Under the pieces are notes generated by a model that made no database searches, was not told where the DNA came from, and saw only the letters and a list, made by a program, of their open reading frames with translations. 64,000 bases of DNA. Source: Aphrophora alni. Lineage: Eukaryota > Arthropoda > Insecta > Hemiptera > Aphrophoridae. The stretch covers positions 28,477,949 through 28,541,948 of the forward strand of contig OY740774.1 of the NCBI GenBank assembly GCA_963513935.1, written 5' to 3'. Of the stretch, positions 22,380-33,255 are shown in pieces (within the stretch, counting starts at the first letter, position 1; each line of letters opens with the position of its first letter). A program made the position numbers and the translations under genes.

Positions 22380-23235
22380 ATTGATGTATTGAAATGTCTC
22401 TTATGTGCGCCGTTATCGCGGCTTTCAGTTCGTCAATTGTGCGTGATCAGTTGTGATACACTGCTTGTTTCGCTGTTTCCCCATAGAAAGTGACCTGAGG
22501 GGAGTCAAATCGGGCGATCTTCCAGGTCTCATGTGCCACGAAATTGTTGGTTCACCAAAGACATTACATAAAAGTCATTGACTAATTAGCTGTGGGCGCC
22601 ATCTTGTTAGAACCAACTGTTTAATTCCGATTTTGTTAATTGATTAGTTCCATCACTATTAACTGTATCTTCAAAAAAATATTAGGCAAACAATCCGTAT
22701 TCTATTAACACTAACCCAAACTCAAAATTTTGTTTTGTATAAAGATTGTTCGTGTAATGGGGGTTAGTTGTCGACCACATTCACATACTTTTGCCCACCC
22801 AGATGAAACCACTCTTAATCTGTAAAAACGGGATGTCAAAGATATCTACGGAATTTCGATCAATAACATTTTAAAACCATTGATAATAATTTATTTTTTG
22901 ACATGAAGGTTTGAGTTTTTGAATACAGTACTTTTTAGAAGGACAGATTCGGTTTTACAGCTTTATGTGCAGCTGTAAGTCCGATCTCTTGTGGTGAACT
23001 AACCTACCGTTTGATTTCAAGGGACTTTCTGTCACATCGGACGAAATTTACACCAGCTTCAACGTCTTCAATAGTGCCTTTAGCTTATGGAAACTTTTTT
23101 TTTTAAACTTGTGCTTCACTAAATCAGTATACGGAAGTTCATCGAGAAAAATTCGTTCCTCTACCCAAAGACCCTTTACGTTCCTCACAGTTGTTAACAC
23201 AGACAAACGAAACTAAACACGTTAAATTACGACAA
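22380..23235 (-). pseudogene. Mariner/Tc1-superfamily transposase pseudogene
   Basis: Minus-strand readings in successive frames show all three parts of a DDE/DDD transposase catalytic core. At 22.77-22.82 kb EWFHLGGQKYVNVVDN follows a stop where the first acidic residue is expected; the family has D-A-WFHLSG-VN-QN. Downstream comes PPLHEQSLYKTKF, then VWVSVNRIRIVCLIFF. Near 22.6 kb EDTVNSDGTNQL and a decayed QQDGAHS box hold the second Asp. At 22.50-22.56 kb RPGRSPDLTPL holds the third. The tail ELKAAITAHIRDIS reads in another frame near 22.43 kb. Many stops and frameshifts make it clearly dead. The 5' part above 23.0 kb is only weakly recognisable. It lies between the arms of the unit A inverted duplication. 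The motifs differ from the relics at 12.4 and 38.0 kb, so three lineages are present. Confidence 0.8.
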
Positions 23236-23284
23236 CTCAACTACTGACGTTTTGGTTTATTACTGAGCCACCCCCATCGAACAG

Positions 23285-23365
23285 ACAGGGCTACCAACCT
23301 AACTCACAGGGTAACCAACCTAATACACAGGGTAACCAACCTAATGCACAGAGCAACCTATCTCA
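23285..23365 (+). repeat. 21-bp tandem repeat, about four units
   Basis: Unit close to ACAGGGTAACCAACCTAATG plus one base. The last unit is degenerate. Confidence 0.85.
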
Positions 23366-23399
23366 CACCGAAAGAACAGAACACACTACATATTTGTAA

Positions 23400-23935
23400 A
23401 GAATACTGCACAGCAACTTTCCAAACGCACAGTCTAAGGAGTAATTTCTCAAAATTAGAAATTTATTAATATTGTTATAATTTTAATAAAACAGGAAGTT
23501 ATATTTTAAACGATGTAACGGCTGGTTAATTAACGTATGATAATTTATTAAATGTTTTAGTTTGTCTCTTCGATGTACATCAATACATAATAATTAATTA
23601 TGAACATACTCAAATACTGATAGATATGCGTGCACTATAGAATAGCGTAAAATATTCCCTCGCAGTTGTAGAACACGCAAAGTTTTTGTGTGAATTTCAG
23701 TCGTCAAGTTGTTCCTTGTGTTGGTGGTTACGTAGAATGCCCCCTTCCACCACCCTTAGACAAGGGATTTGTATAAGAAGTACACTTTTATAGATCTCCA
23801 TTGTACAATGTAATTATCTTCTACTTAGAAACAGTAGGGCGTGGGTGTGAGGCTATGTTAATTCTTAGTGTCTAGTAAAGAAGGGGGGGGGAGGATCGTT
23901 TAATGGTGGGCTTTGGAAGGTAGTTGAGCGCAACA
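23400..23935 (+). repeat. Unit B, plus-strand copy
   Basis: Matches the reverse complement of 28505-28960. Shared phrases include GCGTGCACTATAGAATAGCG, TCGTCAAGTTGTTCC, GACAAGGGATTTGTATAAGA and CCATTGTACAATGTAATTAT, then the segment TGTTTCTAAG/CTTAGAAACA. Separate from unit A, but both have copies within 300 bp of each other near 29 kb. Confidence 0.7.
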
Positions 23936-24431
23936 TGGATACAATTTAGTCGTTGTATTATTTAATCCCTTAAATCTCAAAGAATTTGGAACTTCACATT
24001 TTACAATTTTCCCCCGGATGTTGATCCATTTTTGAAGTAAAATAATTTAGATATATTTCCAATTACAGAGGCTTTCTAGTCTTAAAAACATAAAGGGATA
24101 TAGTTTAGAGTTCAGAGGAAAACTTAAAAAAAAAAAAAAATTGTAACATTTGTTTAACTGTTTTATCCCGTTTCAAAGAAAATAAAAGATACAGTAATAT
24201 ATATCTGTGAAGATAGACGGATTTTTGAGTTTACGAAAGATCAAAAGCCATGTACAAATAACTGAATATCATCAAATTCAGTATGATTTTGGATACAACA
24301 TATCAACGGTATAGGCTGTCAAAAATTATCTGACAAACGTAAATTTATCGTTATAATAAAAGTTACAAAAAATCTATATGGAAAATCTATATATCTAAAT
24401 TATAAAAAATATATATATATATATTTATTAC
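23936..24431. other. AT-rich sequence, nothing recognised
   Basis: Contains a short A-run near 24127 and a TA run at 24410-24424. No supported feature. Confidence 0.4.
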
Positions 24432-24642
24432 AAATATACCCTCAGGGGCTAGTGTGTGGTATCACGAGGGATGCTAGTTGGAGATACATGTTTTTCGTAT
24501 AGTTTTGGATCAGATTGTTTTCTACCATCGTTCCTACCAAGTTTTTCTTGACTAACTCTGAGGCGATTAGAGTTTTTGAGAATTAGGAGTTTTTTTTATG
24601 ATCTTTTTTCACTTTTTTATAAGGCCGAGAAGACGGAAAGGA
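24432..24642 (+). repeat. Dispersed repeat family C, copy 3
   Basis: ATACCCTCAGGGGCTAGTGT is nearly identical to the start of copy 1. The internal GTGGTATCACGAGGG and terminal TTTTTTATAAGGCCGAGAAG regions align with copies 1 and 2. Confidence 0.6.
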
Positions 24643-25019
24643 TTCTTGCCTTTAAACGAGAAGAATTAAAAAATAAAATTAATAACAATTATCACAGAAA
24701 CGAATAAATGGAAAAAACCCTAGTAACGTATTTAGTAACACAATCACAGCAGTATTATTTTAATTTCCTATTATGAAAAAACTTTACTTGTTTTAGTAAA
24801 ATATATACTGTTTCTAACATTCTTTAAATTTATAATACTTGTCTAAAGCGCAGATGAATTGAGTCCACTACGAACTAATAAGCTAACTGCTAAACGTATA
24901 CCAGCCAATGTATTTTCCAATTCCTCTAAAACTTACAATTTGAAAATAAAGTAAAGTGTTTAAAATTAAACAGATTGTCTCGAGTAAAGGTAAATACTGT
25001 AATTAGTTAATTAAAAGAT
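24643..25019. other. AT-rich sequence, nothing recognised
   Basis: No supported feature. Confidence 0.35.
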
Positions 25020-26385
25020 TTACTTATATTTACTACAAACTAATAAAGCACTATTAGAGACTTACCTTTGAAGATTTATTTAAGCTCAATAACCTCAAGA
25101 TCACTCTCTAACAGTAAATACCTAACCAAAGATTAATTTTACTTAAGTAAAGGAATATATTCCCGTGGGACGTGAATCAATTTATCTCAAAGCTCAACTT
25201 CGAGTCCCTAAGGATTAAGGTAAAAGACCACGTTGACTGAAAAGAGAATAAAGCAAAAGTTTTAACCTTCCAATAATTTTTTTGTTAAATAAATAGCTTT
25301 GGATAAAATAGAAAAATTCAAATTCGACGGAGAAGAAGATCTAGGATGAACTATGATTGGTTGTCTTTCTTTTGAAGTTTTCGAATATTATTTGTATTGA
25401 GTGTTTTGGTATAGTTACTTTGTTAACCATATTGTAAGTCTATTCAGAGCCCTAGCCTTATATAGTGGTTAGCGCACTGGCTTCACTATTGAGAGATCCC
25501 GTGGGGATCAAATTTTACGGAGTTGACTTCAGCTTTGTGAGAAAAATATGAAGCTACAATAGTAACGAACACTGTTTGAGAAGGCTGTAACAACTGCGAC
25601 AGGAATTTGATATGCTAACCACACATTGCCCAACTGAAAGGTGTCTAAAGTGGAGTTTAGTTATAGTTTTAGTATGTGTGTACTCAAAGGTTTTATTTTA
25701 ATTTAACCTCTGTTAATAAGTGTCCTCTTACATTAAAAAAAAATCAGGTAAACAGATTTACATGAATTTTGTTATTATTTGTAGGTTTATTGAAGTAAAA
25801 TATTCGAAAAGATTTGATCCGTTTTTACTTCTGAATTCTATGGATCTTTTTCAGAATCTTACAATGTATTAATGAGATTTTTTAGAGCGAGGAGGTTATA
25901 ATATTTACTTTCTGCTATTCATAAAACATAATCTCCCACTTATTATTTCATGATTGGGTAAGTTTATAAAACATACCTCTTCGAATAATTTTATATCAGG
26001 TATTATTTTGATTGTTTCAAAATCTAATAGATGTACGAAACTTGAAGGGGTTAATACGTTATCAAAACCAAAATACAATAGTAATTTATCTTCAAAACTG
26101 TCAGCTGTACCTATCAAATATATCGGCGCCGTTTCCCGCCATCTATCACTGAGAAAGATTCCCACTTTCGGGTTATATATTTCCCTGTAAGATACTGTCA
26201 CACTGTACTTGTACCGTGTTTGGGTAATGAATCCCTTTACATTTATCCAAGGATAATAAATTATATGCGTTTAAATGTATTCGTTACTGTGGGAAATACT
26301 TATTTTTTGACAAAGGTTGAAGATGTTGATTAGTTTAAAAGTGTAAGCGCGAAGTGTAGAAAATATGAAATCAACGATGTATACA
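25020..26385 (-). repeat. Long inverted duplication, right arm (unit A)
   Basis: Inverted copy of 20975-22130. It is about 200 bp longer, which is explained by the SINE-like insert at 25445-25680. The outer end repeats the GATAGATGGCGGGAAACGGC block in reverse. The two 78- and 98-codon frames on opposite strands at 25905-26201 are not conserved in the other copies and are not genes. Confidence 0.75.
25445..25680 (+). mobile_element. tRNA-headed SINE family 2
   Basis: TATAGTGGTTAGCGCACTGG is a clear tRNA-type A box, and CCGTGGGGATCAAATTTTAC about 35 nt on is a degenerate B box (GGTTCAAATCC expected). The body includes GACAGGAATTTGATATGCTA, then ACCACACATTGCC, shared with 18975-19110. It sits within the right arm of unit A and is absent from the left arm. 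Confidence 0.6.
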
Positions 26386-27593
26386 GTTGATTTATAAAAG
26401 AACATGCAAGAGTTTGTAGAAAAATGCGGAAACTAAATTCAGTAACTTATTACCAATTACGGGATACGAACAATATGGTCAGTAGATGACTTTTCATGGT
26501 GTAAAAATCATCAAAGTTAAAATTGAAGCATAAACATAAAAATTGTTTTATAATATTTTTAGATTAATAAATTTTAATTGTATATAGGGCCAAGTATAAG
26601 CCGATGTAAAAATCCACCTTAAATACCAAAATTAATATTTTATTAATTTTTTTAAACATTAATTATTTTAAAGTATGATATAAAATCAAGATGTACAGTG
26701 AAAATATGGTTCCTCGAGTGGCCTGTTTGCGAGGGACCATGTTTGGACAGTCAAGTACATAAATATTATGATAGTTGTCAAAACTAGACTATAATTTAAA
26801 GTGTTTATATATTTAGTGTCAGGATTTATTTTCATGTACACAGCTGGTCATTCAGTTTATCACCTCCTTACACAGAACTGCATAGTTTTGAGAAGTTGGT
26901 AAATCTTTTTTTTTTTACGCTCACTCTATTTTCAATTTTAACCTTTACACGTTGATTGCCGTAATTTGTCCGTCTGGAATCATCTAAAATTATATATTCG
27001 TTCTTAAAACAATTTTGTGAAGATCTGATGATTACAATACTCTGTCGAAACTAGTAATTATTAAAAAAAAATATGATTTCATACGGAAAAATTAAGGTAT
27101 CATTTAATCATTTATGGAACACAATCTTGTTAGCTACTATTCTACTACATGAATAAATTTTATACGATGTTGAGCAAATAATAGCGTGAAAACTTTTGCG
27201 ACAAAACTTTGAATATTTTACACAACCGGACTACCTATTTTTATGAAATTTGGGACAAAATTCCATAGGCAAACGAATCGACAGTCACATCATTCTAAAA
27301 ATGGTCAGTATATACTCCAAGGTGGATGAAACGTTGAGAATAGTCGAAAATGCGATATCAAAGTTTTATCAAAAAAGAAGATTATTAAGTTAAAGAAAAC
27401 TCAACTTTCCACAACAAGCGATTTATTATCAACAAGACTGCGTTCAATGACCAAATCATCTTCATCAATTGCCACTTGATATTAAACACACTCGGAACTC
27501 AACCACAGCAGACACACTGTAATGACATCACAATATGGACAATGATACATTATACAAGATCAACAGTTTTACAATTTTTCCAGTAGAATAATC
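26386..27593. other. AT-rich sequence with one stem-loop
   Basis: ATGGTTCCTCG at 26706-26716 pairs with CGAGGGACCAT at 26730-26740 (11 bp with one G-T pair, 13-nt loop). Around 27190-27290 a phrase like CCTATTTTTATGAAATTTGG resembles common insect dispersed repeats. No gene was recognised. Confidence 0.4.
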
Positions 27594-27864
27594 ATCAACA
27601 AAATAATCCCTTACTCAATAATCAGTTGTACAACAACAAAATAATCTCTTACTCAATACAGAATCAGTTGTACAACAACAAAATTATCTCTTACTCAATA
27701 ATCAGCGGTACAACAACAAAATAATCTCTTACTCAATAATCAGCGGTACAACAACAAAATAATCTCTTACTCAATAATCAGTTGTACAACAACAAAATAA
27801 TACCTTACTCAATAATCAGCGGTACAACAACAAAATAATCTCTTACTCAATAATCAGTTGTACA
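27594..27864 (+). repeat. 38-bp minisatellite, seven units
   Basis: Unit made of CAACAACAAAATAATCTCTT followed by ACTCAATAATCAGCGGTA. Units start near 27603, 27641, 27682, 27720, 27758, 27796 and 27834; one carries a 3-bp insertion. CGGT and TTGT variants alternate. Confidence 0.95.
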
Positions 27865-28504
27865 GTTTTTTGTTGCTACAAAAGTGTGTTATTTCATTTG
27901 TTAACTACGCTGTTTTTATTTATGTTGTTGTTGTTATAATGGTAATAATTAATTTTTTTTGTATTATTTATAACTTGGTCAATCTAGTTATATTTCGAAA
28001 GGTTTTTATTAAGACAAAAATAGAATGACTTGAGAAGATTTATCATATTATTAATCGTTGATATGTTGCTCTAAATAATAATTTAAAAAAATGTTACTGA
28101 GACCTAATTAAATTTGGGTTTGACTTCGTGATAATTGATTTTTTTAAAGGTTTGTTTAAAAACTGTGATTTATAACGTGGTATTTTTAAAGATACTCATC
28201 TATCCACACAGTTTTAGCTTTCTACTGCTCAATGTTTTCCCCCCGTTTATTTATTCAAGAGAAAGTAAGCTCGAAATATCCCTCAGTATTCGTAAATATA
28301 ATTAAATTATTTTTCAAATATAGCTAAATATCCGCAACAAAAAATCCGACCATATTAAATCCTTTTAAAACTTAAAGCTTTAAAATAAAAGAACCCTTCC
28401 ATAGACTAATTTTACATTTAAGTCTACATTGTATTCAGGTTACCTCTACCTGCTTTCTAAAATCATCCCTTAAACGATTCACTCCCTTAAATACCAACCG
28501 TAAT
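27865..28504. other. AT-rich sequence, nothing recognised
   Basis: No supported feature. Confidence 0.4.
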
Positions 28505-28960
28505 AAACATAGCTTCCCCACCCAGGTCTTGCTGTTTCTAAGTACAATATAACTACATTATACAATGGAGATCACTAAATGTATACTTATACAAATCCTT
28601 TGTCTAGGGGGGTGGGTGGAAGGGCAGGGGTGGACATGCGTTTTAATCACCAACACGAGTAACAACTTGACGACTGAATTCACACAAAAACTTGCGTGTA
28701 TTCGACAACTACAAGGAAATATTCACGCAATACTATAGTGCACGCACAACTGTTGTTATTCGACTTAGTGCATAATTAATTTTACGAATTGTTTTGTATC
28801 GATACGTCAAAATATAATCTTTAATATGAATTGTTGAGTATTTAATAAATAAGGCGGTAAATGGATAATTCAATTACCAGTTTGAGTGATCAGTTTTAAT
28901 CCAACTTTTGAGAAATTAAGCCTTATGTAAGGAGTGCTTCTAATAACAGAAATCGCAAGT
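28505..28960 (-). repeat. Unit B, minus-strand copy
   Basis: Reverse complement of 23400-23935 with similar divergence throughout, including the ATACTATAGTGCACGC and TTGACGACTGAATTCACACA segments. Confidence 0.7.
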
Positions 28961-29095
28961 GTTTGGAATATAACACATCAGATAAATCACAATTTAAGTA
29001 AATGTAGACAATGAGAGATTTAAAAAAAATCAAAATAATTAACATATTGTTTGGTACAAAAACATTTTAATAAGTGCAAACATTTCAGGTTCAAA

Positions 29096-29098
<3 letters not shown>

Positions 29099-29161
<63 letters not shown>
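29099..29161. repeat. (TA)n microsatellite, ~62 bp
   Basis: Uninterrupted TA dinucleotide run. Confidence 0.98.
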
Positions 29162-29164
<3 letters not shown>

Positions 29165-29189
29165 TACAAATAAAACTTGTGTAACGAAT

Positions 29190-29470
29190 AAACTATTTGG
29201 TGCAAGGTTTGGTAACGAATGAATTATACCCATACAAATTATTATCATTGGATAAATGTAAAGGATTCATTACCCATACACGATACAAGTACAGTGTGAC
29301 AGTATCTTACAGGGAAATATATTGCCCGAAGGTAGAATCTATCTTAGTGATGGATGGCGGGAAATGGCTCCGATATATTTGTTAGTGACGGCAGACTGAC
29401 AGATACAGCTGACAATTGTGTATTTCGGTTCAGATAAAGTATTACACTCTTAAAGTTCATACATTAATAG
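29190..29470 (+). repeat. Unit A outer segment, third copy
   Basis: Shares TTGGATAAATGTAAAGGATT, ACAAGTACAGTGTGACAGTA, TCTTACAGGGAAATATATTG and GATGGATGGCGGGAAATGGC, then ACAGCTGACA, with the arms at 21.0 and 26.2 kb. Truncated on the inner side. Confidence 0.7.
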
Positions 29471-30584
29471 ACCGATTGATTTATAAACAATTGAAGTATA
29501 ATTTGATAATTAATCGACAGAAAGTTGTACAATAATTAGCGCTGTTATTGAAAATATTATTTTTCGTTTAAGCCTCCACTGGTTTTTCTTGTGAATTTCT
29601 TGACAGTTATATAGTTAAAATATCCTCCATTAGAACACATAATGAAGCATAAATATTGAAATCTACAAAATAGAACACATTTCGCAAGAAACAAAACATG
29701 TTTAAAGATGCGTAAAATGCCATTTTAATGTTTCGGATAATTGGACTGTGTCACTAAAAGACCCATGGGTATCGACGTATCAGTATTCGCGTACATCTCG
29801 TCGCGGTTCGTTCTAGCAAACCGTTCATGACGCAGATTATAACCAGGTTCCTGACTTTGTTTATTTCAATGGGTTACCTGACGTAAAGTAAGAAATTGAG
29901 CAAAAAATAAATATAACAATGAAAAATAATAGATCCTTTCATATGAATCATCTTATTTGTATTTCTGTGCAACACGATATATTTACCCTAAAGTCCATTT
30001 AAACTAACATGTCAACAAAAGCGTTCACATTGGGCAACAAATCCCAAAAGAGTTTTGCTAGCAAATAATACATTCATTGTTAATGATTGTTTTCTAATTG
30101 ACCTACCCCATTTGTAAGTAACCTCCATTGAGGATACGAGCTTTTATTTAGATAGGGGCAACAAACAGACTTTGTCGTTTTTGTGTGATTTTTCTACTCG
30201 TATTCCCTTTAAAAACAAGTCACCCTAAATGCGATTAACATAGTGGTTGTGCAATACTGCCCTAGTAGATATTCCTTTAGTTCTATAAATATTCCCCAAA
30301 TACCAATTTCTGTCTTCTCGTTCAAAATTTAACAAGTTGGAATAAGTATTTTGTAACACCCTTGTATATATTTTTACAGATATTTTATTATCAATTTAAA
30401 TGATTTTGTTGAGATTAGTTTAGAACAGGTTGTATTTACCCATCACACGATGTAGCAGCAGATCCTCTAAATGTCATGTCAACAAGTTAGTTTCTTGGCC
30501 TTAATATTGGTAAATCAATGGGTCTTATCCAGTAGGGCATGTTTGTTTAAAATAGTTACACGGTTTTTCTGAACTTCGTAATTA
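29471..30584. other. AT-rich sequence, nothing recognised
   Basis: No supported feature. Confidence 0.4.
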
Positions 30585-31115
30585 TGTTTCTTACTACTTT
30601 CTTGGTGTTTGGTAGCCTTAATTGGCCTCGTGGATGTGTCTATATTAAAAACATTCCACTCGCTTCGCTCGTGTCAGTATTTCGAGCCCTAGCGGACCTC
30701 GTAGCTGTACATATGCGAAGGATCTTCTCTGGCTACGCTCGTGTTGGTGACTCAAATCTGCCAGATCTTATAACTGTATGAATATTATATTTTCTTGGGA
30801 AGATAGGTATCGAAAATAAATTTTTGACAAAAATTGTCAACGTATACAAAATTTAAATCCGCAAATTTTTATCTAATTTAACCTGAAAAAAAATGGCCGT
30901 CATTTTGTGAAATTCAGTTTGATTTTCTGAATTTTAAAATGGTTTTATATACCCTAACTATAGTCTTTATATGTGTCGCTATCGTGCCTACGTACTAACG
31001 AGAACAACGACGGAGGGATGGCTTGTTGTAAATAACTTGTTCTGTTCCTGCGGCCATGAAACGCTAAGATCTGTCAAAAACACGCCCTATACTTTGTATA
31101 GTGGGTAAGTAAAAC
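30585..31115 (-). repeat. Long SINE-like repeat family L, minus-strand copy
   Basis: Contains the CpG-rich block in reverse (GTCGCTATCGTGCCTACGTA, ACGAGAACAACGACGGAGGG, then GCGGCCATGAAACGC), ending CCCTATACTTTGTATAGTGG and GTAAGTAAAA. The other end has CACTCGCTTCGCTCGTGTCA and CTCTGGCTACGCTCGTGTTG, closely matched at 52780-52850. The 65-codon frame at 30584-30781 belongs to the repeat. Confidence 0.65.
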
Positions 31116-32919
31116 TAAGGTTAAAAAAATGTTACCGTGCGAGACGGTTGATAATAGTGAAAACTTTAACTATCAATTAAAAAATTAATAATAAGTTAAT
31201 AAAATTTTAAACTTTCAATAAATGTAATAAAAATATTAATTCTACGTATTGGTTCATTTTTTATTATTTAATACATATTAAAGTTAAAAAATATGTAATA
31301 AAGAGGCAATTGGGAAGTGTTCTTAATCTGCGTATATTATAATATAAATTTAATATAAAAAATAATGTTTCAACCTGATTGTCGTACAACCTACAAAAGG
31401 TCTTTAAATTAAATCTGCATCAACGTCTAAGCGTCTTTTCTACCATAACAAAATAAGAAAGTTTACACTGAAATCAGTTTTTTGAAGAAAATATAACAAT
31501 TAGATAAAATCAGCAATTATCATAATTTTAGTTAATTGTTATTTTTTACCAATCCGTTGGTATATATATATAATTAATGAAGGCGAAATTTTAAAATAGC
31601 GTCCGTTTGAAACTGTTTTTTCATTATTTCCATTGCATCATCGATAAATCGAGAAACAAGCCATCAAAGTTTATAATTAAAATCTTAACATCTAATAAAT
31701 ATTAACATAAAACTGTATAAAAGTATTATGTGGATTTTATCGCATATAAAGGACAGAAAATGATGTTTTAAAATAGAGGCATTTAAGTAAGGCTGACAAA
31801 ATATTTAAAAAATACTTGTTTATACTACTTTTTATTTATTTTCTTTGTACATTTTAACCAAAACAAATTGTATAATATAAAAAAAGAAATATGTACAAAC
31901 AACAATTTGTTTTTATATACCATCTTAAAATACATACAAATCCTACCATTTAAAGGGAATGATTTTCTTTTGTTATGTTTTGCCCAAAAGTGATAATCAA
32001 AATACAATTTTACAAAAATGAAACTTCTGGCTGTTCTTTATAATTTTTATATATTTCTTAACTACATTTGGCACATATATTTATGACAATTAAAGCAATT
32101 TTTTTTTTCCAAGCTCTCATTAAAATATACGCATTCAAACCAAAGTTATTAAGAAAGAGAAACAATGCCATCGGTTTTAATTGTTTTTTTAGATGATTAA
32201 ATTGCTAATTGGGTAACCGATAGGTCTAGCTTTTGCTAGCAACCTGTTCATAATTTAACCTAGCCTAGGGTATACGACTTGCGAAAGCGATATTGAACTT
32301 AGCCTATGCCCAATTAGAGGTCTAATCCCTTATTCCCACGTCTGTCCCTGCATCATAGACTACCCAGCTTTGAAGAGCTAAATTTAATTAAAAATCAATT
32401 ACCGTAATCAAAGTAAATACTAAGTGTTCATTCACACAACAGTGTCCATAGGATTGAGTTGGTCATTGGTAATTGGTCATTTTCAACTCGCCTCGTATAA
32501 ATAAACGATTAAACTATTCAGATTGGCGAATTGGTCTCCGGAAAAACTCGGGACGCCATCGCCCAATTATCCAGCCATAGTGTAATTTTGAATTTAGTTT
32601 TATAATAAAATTAATGTGATACAGGCAATAAGCACCATGACTGACTGTGCACGGATTACCTCCTCACTTGGTCTCCTTAACTTAGCGCACAGACTAAGAT
32701 TCAGTCAGCTGTTCTATGCCACAAGGCAAAACACATTATGCTCAAGGTAGGCCCAGTTCTACTTCCAAACGCGACCTAAGTGACATCGTCACAATTATAA
32801 TTTACAAAATGGTATAGAGACATTATGTCATTTTTATGTCCTAATCCGGTTGTTTTAAAAAAAAGTGAATCGGAAATATAGTGTTAAAACTTTAATTACA
32901 AACACACACATATCTCTCT
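31116..32919. other. AT-rich sequence with one dispersed repeat fragment
   Basis: 32300-32375 is the reverse complement of the fragment at 6105-6165. No gene was recognised. Confidence 0.4.
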
Positions 32920-33255
32920 AACCTCCTCCTCCTCTCTCCCAACCCCTCTCTCCTCTCCCCTCTCTCTCCATCCATCCCTCCACCCTCTCCCTCCCTTCCT
33001 ATCTTTCTTCCTCTCTCCCTCTCCCCCCCAATCTTTCTTCCTCTCCCACTCTCTATTTTTATCTCTCCCCCCTCTATCAACTCCATCTATGTCCCTCCTC
33101 TCTCTCCCCTTCTCTCTCATTTCCCTCCCTCCATCTCCTTCCCTCTCTCTCCCTACCTCTTCCCCGCTTTTGCTCTCTCCCTCTCTCGCTCGCTCTCTGT
33201 CTCGCTCCCCTCCCTCTCTCTCCCTTCTCCCACCCTCTCTCCCCCTCCCTATCTA
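32920..33255 (+). repeat. Polypyrimidine (C/T) tract, ~335 bp
   Basis: Almost pure C and T on the plus strand with CTCTC, CCCTC and CTTCC runs and only scattered A, plus a few G late in the tract. Too irregular for a simple microsatellite. Long homopurine-homopyrimidine tracts can form triplex DNA. Open frames rich in R, E and G on the minus strand are a by-product. Confidence 0.95.

Noticed and set aside
25905..26201. 98-codon minus-strand frame
   Set aside because: It is within inverted unit A and is interrupted in the other two copies.
30584..30781. 65-codon ATG frame
   Set aside because: Lies in a family L repeat; the frame is not preserved in the copy at 52.74 kb.
32892..33120. Arg/Glu/Gly-rich frames on the minus strand
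   Set aside because: Produced by the polypyrimidine tract.
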